From assembly GCA_002396005.1 (NCBI GenBank), contig DGVW01000054.1:1-22663 (forward strand): a stretch of 22,663 bases of DNA, written 5' to 3'. How positions within the stretch are numbered: position 1 is the first letter of the stretch; each line of letters starts with the position of its first letter. The notes under the pieces are model-generated. The model saw only the letters and a list, made by a program, of their open reading frames with translations. It did not search any database and was not told the DNA's origin. The stretch is from Oribacterium sp. UBA4274 (GTDB lineage: Bacteria > Bacillota > Clostridia > Lachnospirales > Lachnospiraceae). The translations under genes and the position numbers were made by a program. Shown here in pieces: positions 7,789-13,497 of the stretch.

Positions 7789-8700
7789 TTATTCTACACA
7801 GCCGATTATATCGCTGAGTTTGTCAATATTAAGCTCTTCCATAACATGAGGCAGGTCCTCAATGATTTTTTTACATGCCATAGGATCCACCAGATTGGCA
7901 GCACCAATCTCAACAGCACTTGCTCCGGCCATCATCATCTCGATAACATCCTGTGCACCGGATATGCCGCCCATACCTATCACAGGAACCTTAACAGCTT
8001 TACTTACCTGATATACCATGCGCACAGCAACAGGGAATATAGCAGGACCTGAGAATCCACCCATTTTATTGTGTATCACAGGCTGCCGGCGTTTAATGTC
8101 TATACGCATGCCGAGTAAAGTGTTGATAAGACTTAATCCATCAGCCCCGGCGTCTTCTGCCGCCTTGGCGATAGATACGATATCCGTGACATTAGGGCTT
8201 AACTTTATATAAACTGGTTTCTTTGATACTTTTTTTATCTCTCTTGTGACTTCCGAAACATTCTCGCAGCTGGTTCCGAAAGCCATACCACCGCCATGAA
8301 CATTCGGGCAGGAAACATTGACCTCGAGGATACCAACTTCAGGAACCTCGCTCATGGCTTCTGCAAGCTTAACGTACTCAGGGATACTGAAGCCGGAAAT
8401 GTTGGCTACAAGAGGCTTGTGGAAATGCTTTGCAAGCTTAGGTATCTCTTCTTTTATGACAGTGTCCATGCCGGGATTCTGCAAGCCCACGGAATTGATC
8501 ATACCCTGGCTGCACTCTGCTATACGCGGAAGTTCATTTCCGAAACGTTCCTCTACAGTAGTTCCCTTGAAGGAAATGGAACCAAGTATATCGAGATCAT
8601 ATAGATCCCAATATTCCTGACCAAATCCGAAGGTGCCGGATGCGGGAATCACAGGATTGGTCAGTTTGATACCTGAAAGTTCTGTTGTGATGTCTACCAT
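7789..8700 (-). CDS. pyrD: Dihydroorotate dehydrogenase B (NAD+), catalytic subunit
   Basis: The 303-residue FMN-binding TIM barrel is of class 1B: the active-site base is a cysteine in NVSCPNVHGGG (C131), with further signatures GLQNPG, KLSPNVTD and GMGGISGAQD. Class 1B enzymes form a PyrD2-PyrK2 complex that passes electrons to NAD+, and pyrK is directly upstream. The start ATG overlaps the last codons of pyrK by 7 nt, with GGAGGAG inside the pyrK 3' end, so the two subunits are probably translationally coupled. Confidence 0.97.
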   Translation of the reverse strand: MVDITTELSGIKLTNPVIPASGTFGFGQEYWDLYDLDILGSISFKGTTVEERFGNELPRIAECSQGMINSVGLQNPGMDTVIKEEIPKLAKHFHKPLVANISGFSIPEYVKLAEAMSEVPEVGILEVNVSCPNVHGGGMAFGTSCENVSEVTREIKKVSKKPVYIKLSPNVTDIVSIAKAAEDAGADGLSLINTLLGMRIDIKRRQPVIHNKMGGFSGPAIFPVAVRMVYQVSKAVKVPVIGMGGISGAQDVIEMMMAGASAVEIGAANLVDPMACKKIIEDLPHVMEELNIDKLSDIIGCVE

Positions 8701-9416
8701 ATGATCTCCTCCATTGTGAAAATAGGACCGTCCTTGCAGACGCGCTTGAAACCATGCTTTGTTTTCTTACTGCAGCCCATGCATGCTCCGAAACCACAAC
8801 CCATGCGGGATTCAAAGCTGAATTGACCGTCCTTGACAACATTGTAAACTGCCTTAAGCATCGGCTCAGGTCCGCAGCACAGTGCATAGTCATGATCACC
8901 GATTATATCTGTAACAAAGCCTTTGGCTCCATAGCTGCCATCCACAGTAGCAACATTGACAGGAACCCCCAATGCTTTGAATTCAGCCTCATAAAACACA
9001 TCAGCTTTTGTATTGAAGCCCAAAGCCACATACGGTGTGATACCTATGTTTTTGAGTTCTTTTGCCAATGCATATAACGGAGGAACTCCTACCCCGCCGC
9101 CTGCAATTACCGGATTTTTCGGAATCTTCTTAAGGTTATAGCCATTACCGAGTCCTGTAAGAGCAGTGATATAGTCTCCCGGCTCCATATAACTCAGATC
9201 CTCGGTTCCCGCACCTACTACTTTGTAGATGATTGTGAGACTGTTTTTTGACCAGTCGCATACGGATATAGGACGTCTCAGATAGCGCCCCGGAATTTTA
9301 ATATTGATAAACTGCCCGGGTCTTTGAATGGAACTTGTGTCACCGTCCAATGTCATCTTAAAGATATCCTCTGTGAGAGGTTCATTGGTCAGTATCTTAA
9401 ACTCAACATCTTTCAT
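8694..9416 (-). CDS. pyrK: Dihydroorotate dehydrogenase B, electron transfer subunit
   Basis: The 240-residue protein has a ferredoxin-reductase-like FAD domain (RRPISVCDW, about 48-55), a nucleotide-binding loop AGGGVGVPPLYALAKE (105-120) and a C-terminal [2Fe-2S] site with C207, C212, C215 and C227 (CGFGACMGC then RVC). It carries electrons from the FMN of PyrD to NAD+ through FAD and the cluster. It is the first enzyme gene of the pyr operon. Its ATG is directly adjacent to the TAA of the 79-codon leader ORF, and AGGAG lies within the last leader codons, so pyrK translation is probably linked to leader translation. Confidence 0.96.
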   Translation of the reverse strand: MKDVEFKILTNEPLTEDIFKMTLDGDTSSIQRPGQFINIKIPGRYLRRPISVCDWSKNSLTIIYKVVGAGTEDLSYMEPGDYITALTGLGNGYNLKKIPKNPVIAGGGVGVPPLYALAKELKNIGITPYVALGFNTKADVFYEAEFKALGVPVNVATVDGSYGAKGFVTDIIGDHDYALCCGPEPMLKAVYNVVKDGQFSFESRMGCGFGACMGCSKKTKHGFKRVCKDGPIFTMEEIIW

Positions 9417-9656
9417 TTAATACTCCTGATCTGTAATTTTAGACATAAAAAAACCAGACCACACAAATGCAAATAATGCATCTGTGTCAGCCTGGAATAT
9501 AAACAAACCGTTCATGTCATAAACGGCATCCTTAACGAATCTGAATATGTGATTTTTGAAAAAATCAAATAAAACTTGAAAAACGGAAATGCAAATACCT
9601 CGACCATTAAAAATATCACTCTGTTTTACCAGTGCATTTTCAAAAAGATCGGTCAT
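9417..9656 (-). CDS. 79-codon U-rich, Phe-rich leader ORF of the pyr operon
   Basis: The ORF starts at an ATG (9656-9654) behind a strong AGGAGG with 5-nt spacing and begins MTDLFENALVKQSDIFNG. It ends ITDQEY, with TAA directly against the pyrK ATG. Fourteen of 79 residues are Phe, reflecting long U tracts in the RNA, and I recognise no protein family. Its 3' third overlaps a pause-like hairpin, a U-rich tract and an intrinsic terminator. This is the layout of the E. coli pyrBI leader (pyrL), where low UTP slows polymerase, the ribosome catches up and prevents the terminator from forming. I infer that the act of translation matters more than the peptide. A small functional protein, for example a membrane-associated one, cannot be excluded. 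A longer reading from upstream (9722) lacks a ribosome binding site and would begin before the predicted transcript start. Confidence 0.75.
   Translation of the reverse strand: MTDLFENALVKQSDIFNGRGICISVFQVLFDFFKNHIFRFVKDAVYDMNGLFIFQADTDALFAFVWSGFFMSKITDQEY
9447..9495 (-). terminator. Predicted pyr operon attenuator (intrinsic terminator inside the leader ORF)
   Basis: On the minus strand the arms at 9477-9495 (CCAGGCTGACACAGATGCA) and 9454-9471 (TGCATTTGTGTGGTCTGG) pair over about 16 positions including two G-U pairs and one small bulge, with a 5-nt loop TTATT. Seven T residues follow directly (9447-9453). The structure ends 30 bp before the pyrK start, within the translated leader ORF. It is a textbook intrinsic terminator placed ahead of all pyr enzyme genes. 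Confidence 0.88.
9496..9526 (-). promoter_or_regulatory. Predicted RNA polymerase pause hairpin and U-rich tract ahead of the attenuator
   Basis: The minus strand carries CCGTTT and GAACGG arms (plus 9521-9526 and 9508-9513; 6 pairs with one G-U) around a 7-nt loop. TTTGTTTATATT (plus 9496-9507) follows directly and then the attenuator stem. A hairpin followed by a U-rich tract just before the terminator is how UTP is sensed in the E. coli pyrBI leader. The same role here is inferred. Confidence 0.6.
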
Positions 9657-9693
9657 ATGTCCTCCTGTAAGTGCAACCATCAAGTTCTGAAAT

Positions 9694-9722
9694 AATATAG
9701 CATATAGATATGTGGCACGCAA
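9694..9722 (-). promoter_or_regulatory. Predicted promoter of the pyr operon
   Basis: TTGCGT (-35, 9717-9722), a 17-bp spacer and TATATT (-10, 9694-9699) lie on the minus strand, with the leader ORF start about 38 bp downstream of the -10 box. The untranslated leader is therefore only about 30 nt. That is too short for a PyrR-type antiterminator system upstream of the ORF. Confidence 0.75.
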
Positions 9723-9730
9723 GTGAAAAC

Positions 9731-9927
9731 AGAGAAACTGACTATCGGTCGGAGTTTTGCTGGATATAGTACGGTTTTATTTGTAATGGTGGAATTGGCC
9801 ATACCCGCTGGCGCTCCGCCGGTCAACTCCGGTGTTGATAACCGGAGTTGATTTTTGCTAAAGCAAAAACAGTTTCTCTGACGAGAAACTGCCATATCGT
9901 TCCGGAGTTTTGCTGAAGCAAAACTCC
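9731..9927. repeat. Palindrome cluster: four contiguous perfect hairpins plus a direct repeat
   Basis: Four perfect inverted repeats lie nearly end to end: 9823-9833/9841-9851 (TCAACTCCGGT), 9852-9859/9862-9869 (TTTTTGCT), 9870-9878/9883-9891 (CAGTTTCTC) and 9904-9914/9917-9927 (GGAGTTTTGCT). The outer words recur unpaired on the left: GAGAAACTG at 9732-9740 and GGAGTTTTGCT at 9751-9761. This gives a roughly 30-bp direct repeat with 9883-9914. The cluster fills the gap between the hicB stop codon and the pyr promoter. An in-frame minus-strand reading through 9680-9895 exists but is composed of the palindromes and is not supported as a gene. It may be a mobile or REP-like intergenic element. 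Confidence 0.85.
9865..9891 (-). terminator. Possible terminator of the AraC-hicB unit (third hairpin of the cluster)
   Basis: Read on the minus strand, the perfect 9-bp stem CAGTTTCTC/GAGAAACTG with a 4-nt loop is followed directly by TTTTTGCT. That is enough for a weak to moderate intrinsic terminator about 40 bp after the hicB stop codon. Confidence 0.5.
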
Positions 9928-9928
9928 T

Positions 9929-10201
9929 CTACTCATCCCAGCCTTCGCGTGGCATGATGATCATCATTTCGACGAAGCGTTCATGTGGAGCAAGGACGAT
10001 ATCATCTTTATGAGTTACTCCCGGAAGGTCATTGGTGTCAGCCAGTTCAAGTTGAATCCAATCGATAGCTGCCGCTCTTGCATCTGCGAGAGCCTCGTCC
10101 TCGGTCGGTCCCTCGCCGTAACACTCATCAAGGTCAAAATACTCTACTCTGTAATTTCCATCTGCTTTCTTAAACATCTTTGCAGGATAATAAAAAGTCA
10201 T
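9929..10201 (-). CDS. Orphan HicB-like antitoxin-fold protein
   Basis: The 90-residue protein has the HicB N-terminal partial RNase H-like fold: a PAKMFKKADGNYRVEYFDLD strand pair, then ECYGEGPTEDEALADARAAA with the usual E-A-L-x-x-A-R helix. No C-terminal helix-turn-helix or ribbon-helix-helix DNA-binding domain is apparent; the chain ends in GWDE. No HicA toxin gene, which is normally a 60-80 codon neighbour, is found on either side. The start codon is 5 bp after the AraC stop, and its AAGGAGGA overlaps the AraC 3' end, so the two form an operon. Its partner may be AraC, or it may be a solitary HicB-fold protein with another role. The fold assignment is good; the function is open. Confidence 0.75.
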   Translation of the reverse strand: MTFYYPAKMFKKADGNYRVEYFDLDECYGEGPTEDEALADARAAAIDWIQLELADTNDLPGVTHKDDIVLAPHERFVEMMIIMPREGWDE

Positions 10202-10206
10202 AAAAT

Positions 10207-11094
10207 CTAGTCCTCCTTACCGATCTGTTTACGGAACTTATGCGGTGTTTCGCCTGTAAAAGAACGGAATATCTTGATAAAGTTTCCTATATTGTGGAAA
10301 CCGCAATCCTCTGCAATCTCATATACATGGGTATCTGTATCTCTGAGAAGTCTTGCGGCCTGCTCTACTCTGTATCTGTTGATATAGTCAAGCGGTGACT
10401 CACCGGTTACACTGCCGAAAAATCTGATAAAGTACTGTTCATTAAGTCCTGTAAGCTCAGAAAGATTACGTATGTAAAGCTTTTCTTTATAATGCTCTCT
10501 TATGAAGCTTATGGAATCCTTGATAGCCTTTACCTGCTTTTCGGAATCATAATCTTCCTTATCCTGAACCATACCAAATGACTCTATCAGAGCAATGATA
10601 TGCAGTATATCCGCTCTTATCATAAGCTGATCCGTAACAGAATTAAGTTTATATTTACTTACGCTTACCGTATTGGTTGTACTTTTGGTTCCAAACTCCC
10701 GATACCTGCGTACCATATCATTGAAGGATCTCAGTATCTGCAGGAATCCAAAATCAGATACAGTAATAAACTCAGCAAACTTAATCCTACCGTCCTTTAA
10801 AGGATATAGCAATGATTCATTTACAGGATCTGTTTCATTTTTGAAACACAAATCATCCAGATTCAATTTTATCGAGTATTCTACGCCCTTTTCATCAAGA
10901 GATTCAAGCTTACGTATCATTCCTGCATTGACGATGCAGAAACACTCGTCTGTGATATCATATTCCTTAAGATTCAGCATAAGTCTGTAATGTCCGTTCT
11001 TAAAGTATATGATTTCGGGCTCATCGTGCCAATCCAAAGCTACATCCAGCTTTTCGTCCGGACTATTGATTGACTCATAGAGAATTACTTCCAT
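10207..11094 (-). CDS. AraC-family transcriptional regulator
   Basis: The 295-residue protein has an N-terminal ligand/dimerisation region without an obvious sequence signature (about 1-185) and a C-terminal double helix-turn-helix of AraC type (about 190-290). The first HTH is in LYIRNLSELTGLNEQYFIRF. The second and the family signature are in HVYEIAEDCGFHNIGNFIKI followed by FRSFTGETPHKFRKQ. Sugar and metabolite sensors of this type usually control neighbouring genes, but the only gene in its unit is hicB and the divergent neighbour is coaX. A promoter candidate is at 11141-11169. The start ATG at 11094 has TGAGG upstream. The ligand is not predictable. Confidence 0.9.
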   Translation of the reverse strand: MEVILYESINSPDEKLDVALDWHDEPEIIYFKNGHYRLMLNLKEYDITDECFCIVNAGMIRKLESLDEKGVEYSIKLNLDDLCFKNETDPVNESLLYPLKDGRIKFAEFITVSDFGFLQILRSFNDMVRRYREFGTKSTTNTVSVSKYKLNSVTDQLMIRADILHIIALIESFGMVQDKEDYDSEKQVKAIKDSISFIREHYKEKLYIRNLSELTGLNEQYFIRFFGSVTGESPLDYINRYRVEQAARLLRDTDTHVYEIAEDCGFHNIGNFIKIFRSFTGETPHKFRKQIGKED

Positions 11095-11140
11095 TATTGC
11101 CTCATTTCAACACTTAACGCAAAATAATACTATTAATGTC

Positions 11141-11169
11141 ATGATAACATAATTTTTTGACGCAATCAA
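11141..11169 (-). promoter_or_regulatory. Candidate promoter of the AraC-hicB unit
   Basis: The minus strand has TTGATT (-35, 11164-11169), a 17-bp spacer and TATCAT (-10, 11141-11146), about 46 bp upstream of the AraC start codon, in the AT-rich divergent gap to coaX. Confidence 0.5.
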
Positions 11170-11291
11170 ACGGTTTTACGTTCTTGAAATCATACAAAAA
11201 TCATTTTTTTAAAAGATTTCATATTTTTATTCCCCAATGACCCTTATGTCATATCTCAAATGCTGTCAGAGGCTTTTCAAGGATTTAAAAG

Positions 11292-11320
11292 GTGACTTTA
11301 GTATATGAATGAGTTATATT
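11292..11320 (+). promoter_or_regulatory. Candidate promoter of coaX
   Basis: GTGACT (-35, 11292-11297), a 17-bp spacer and TATATT (-10, 11315-11320) lie upstream of coaX. The predicted transcript start near 11327 leaves room for the AAGGAA ribosome binding site of the ATG at 11352, but not for one ahead of the ATG at 11334. Confidence 0.55.
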
Positions 11321-11351
11321 TTACTGTATAAGAATGAAGGAAGATAAATAT

Positions 11352-12140
11352 ATGATTTTAGCGGTAGATTGCGGTAATATTCAGACAAAAATAGGCTGTA
11401 TAGATGATGGCAGGGTACTGGATCCTGTTGTTCGTCTCGAAACCAATCAGAAAAAGACGATGTATGAGTATGCATCAGATATTGATAAGATTCTGAGGCT
11501 TACACACATAAAAGATATGAAGATAGATGGTGTCATCATATCCTGTGTTGTTCCGCCTCTTATGGATGTCATGTCGGATGCCCTAAAACTTATTACAGGT
11601 AAAACTGCCATCCGAGTCGGCGTTGGTGTCAAATCGGGAGTTCGCATTCAGATAGATGATCCCGGTACTATCGGTTCAGATCTTGTGGCGGCGGCCGCAG
11701 GAGTAAAAAATCTTTATACTCTTCCTGCTATCATTGCAAATTTAGGAACAGCAACAACTATAACGGTTGTAAACAAAGATGGAGCATATATCGGAGGAAC
11801 CATTATGCCGGGTATCACCCTTTCCATGAATGCTTTGACCAGAGGAACTTCTCTACTGCCTTCAATTGATATGGCTCCTCCTAAAAAGGTTATCTGCACT
11901 CAGACCATGGATGCCATGAAGGCAGGAATGATTTACGGAACAGCCGGATCTCTTGATGGAATCATAGAAAGATTTGAAAAAGAGATGGGAGTTCAGGCCC
12001 CAACCATCATAGCTACAGGCGGAATGGCTCATGTCATAACCAAGTACACAAAACATAAGATGATACTTGATGAGAACATAGTTTTGAAAGGATTATGGTA
12101 TATCTGGTGCATTAATACTAATCTTAAAAAAGGAAAATGA
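11352..12140 (+). CDS. coaX: Type III pantothenate kinase
   Basis: The 262-residue ASKHA-fold enzyme phosphorylates pantothenate, the first step of CoA synthesis. It shows the N-terminal phosphate-1 loop AVDCGNIQTKIG (a variant of the usual DxGNT), NLGTATTITVV, the GGTIMPGITLS segment, the helix GMIYGTAGSLDGII and IIATGGMAHVI near the C-terminus. Length is normal (about 255-270). An in-frame ATG at 11334 exists, but AAGGAA lies at the right distance only for the ATG at 11352, and family members start just before the phosphate loop, so 11352 is preferred. It is the only plus-strand gene of the window and converges on tgt with an 11-bp gap. Confidence 0.93.
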   Translation: MILAVDCGNIQTKIGCIDDGRVLDPVVRLETNQKKTMYEYASDIDKILRLTHIKDMKIDGVIISCVVPPLMDVMSDALKLITGKTAIRVGVGVKSGVRIQIDDPGTIGSDLVAAAAGVKNLYTLPAIIANLGTATTITVVNKDGAYIGGTIMPGITLSMNALTRGTSLLPSIDMAPPKKVICTQTMDAMKAGMIYGTAGSLDGIIERFEKEMGVQAPTIIATGGMAHVITKYTKHKMILDENIVLKGLWYIWCINTNLKKGK

Positions 12141-12151
12141 TGTGATTAAAA

Positions 12152-13333
12152 TCACTCTTCGCCTCTGTCATAGGTCTCAAGGGTTTCAAGGGCCTGAGTC
12201 TTCCATGAATCCCAGTTACCACTTCTTATAGCATCTCGTATTTCCTCAGTTAAGTGATTATAGAAATACAGATTATGCAGAACACACATACGCATGCCGA
12301 GCATTTCCTTGGCCTTTAAAAGGTGACGAATATAAGCTCTCGAATAGCCACCGGTGTACGTTCCGTCTTCTCTCTTACTTCCTGCACATACAGGGCACTT
12401 ACAGCCTTCCTCGATAGGACGCTCATCAAGCTCATGTTTCTGATTGAACAGGTTGATTTTGCCCTTGTGAGTGTATACATGACCATGACGGCCGTTTCTT
12501 GATGGATACACACAATCAAAGAAATCAATTCCTCTGTCAACGGCTTCGATTATATTTGAAGGAGTACCTACACCCATGAGATAGGTTGGCTTATTTTTTG
12601 GAAGGTGCGGCACAACGATGTCAAGGACATGATACATCTGTTCATGGCTCTCACCTACTGCAAGACCACCTACTGCATATCCGTCCAGATCCATCTTGCT
12701 AATGATATCTGCATGATTTATACGGATATCATCGATGATTCCGCCCTGATTGATACCAAAGAGCAGCTGATGCTTATTGACTGTGTCAGGCAGACTGTTC
12801 AATCTTGCCATCTCTTTCTTACATCTCTCAAGCCATCTTGTGGTTCTTTCGACAGATGGAAGGATGTATTCTCTGTCTGCAAGTGCAGGAGGACACTCAT
12901 CAAATGCCATGGCTATTGTAGATCCGAGATTGGACTGTATCTGCATAGACTCTTCAGGTCCCATAAATATCTTTCTTCCATCAATATGGCTCTGGAAGTA
13001 AACACCTTCCTCCTTGATCTTACGGCCTGTACCTGCAAGGGAGAATACCTGAAATCCGCCTGAGTCTGTAAGAATAGGTCTGTCCCATTTCATGAACTTG
13101 TGCAGACCGCCAAACTTTTTGATGAGATCATCTCCGGTACGAACGTGAAGATGATAAGTATTTGACAGCTCAACCTGAGTCCCGATGGTGTGCAGGTCAT
13201 CTGTTGAAACACCGCCTTTGATTGCCGCTACAGTTCCGACATTCATAAATACCGGTGTCTCAATGTTACCATGTACAGTTTCTATATGAGCAGACTTTGC
13301 ACGTCCGCTGGTTGCAACTATTTCATATTTCAT
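12152..13333 (-). CDS. tgt: Queuine tRNA-ribosyltransferase (tRNA-guanine transglycosylase)
   Basis: The 393-residue TIM-barrel enzyme exchanges G34 of the anticodon for preQ1 in tRNAs for Asn, Asp, His and Tyr. Visible signatures are LTDSGGFQVFSL (D90), the nucleophile segment FFDCVYPSRNGRHG (D273), and the zinc site CKCPVC (C311, C313, C316) with H353 in VLHNLYF. Between C316 and the conserved YSRAYIRHL there are about 11 residues more than in the E. coli enzyme as I recall it (GSKREDGTYTGG), which accounts for much of the slightly long chain. It faces coaX convergently, and no clear promoter is visible in the 84 bp between it and the secDF terminator. Confidence 0.96.
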   Translation of the reverse strand: MKYEIVATSGRAKSAHIETVHGNIETPVFMNVGTVAAIKGGVSTDDLHTIGTQVELSNTYHLHVRTGDDLIKKFGGLHKFMKWDRPILTDSGGFQVFSLAGTGRKIKEEGVYFQSHIDGRKIFMGPEESMQIQSNLGSTIAMAFDECPPALADREYILPSVERTTRWLERCKKEMARLNSLPDTVNKHQLLFGINQGGIIDDIRINHADIISKMDLDGYAVGGLAVGESHEQMYHVLDIVVPHLPKNKPTYLMGVGTPSNIIEAVDRGIDFFDCVYPSRNGRHGHVYTHKGKINLFNQKHELDERPIEEGCKCPVCAGSKREDGTYTGGYSRAYIRHLLKAKEMLGMRMCVLHNLYFYNHLTEEIRDAIRSGNWDSWKTQALETLETYDRGEE

Positions 13334-13416
13334 TTAAAAACCTCTATAACTTTCATGGTGTAAAAAACAAATCTGTTCCGAAAAACATGATTCAACTTTC
13401 TATGTTTTATACAACT

Positions 13417-13446
13417 AAAAAAAGACCGACTCAATAGAGTCGGTCT
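13417..13446 (-). terminator. Intrinsic terminator after secDF
   Basis: The minus strand has a perfect 10-bp stem AGACCGACTC/GAGTCGGTCT with a 4-nt loop (arms 13437-13446 and 13423-13432), followed directly by a T-tract (13417-13423). It lies about 50 bp beyond the secDF stop codon. Confidence 0.92.
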
Positions 13447-13497
13447 CTAATTTATAAAAATATTCCAATTACGTCAAGTGTAATGCTTGTACTGTAA

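Noticed and set aside
9417..9722. PyrR-binding antiterminator ahead of pyrK
   Set aside because: The leader upstream of the ORF is about 30 nt, and I could not find the conserved PyrR binding loop sequence. The structures seen fit leader-coupled attenuation instead.
9680..9895. 71-codon minus-strand reading through the hairpin cluster
   Set aside because: It is built from the palindromic repeats, has no good ribosome binding site, overlaps the pyr promoter and runs into the pyr leader region. The composition is explained by the repeats.
12142..12155. GTGATT/AATCAC hairpin between the convergent coaX and tgt genes as a two-way terminator
   Set aside because: Only six pairs with a 2-nt loop, overlapping the tgt stop, and no T-tract directly after it on either strand.
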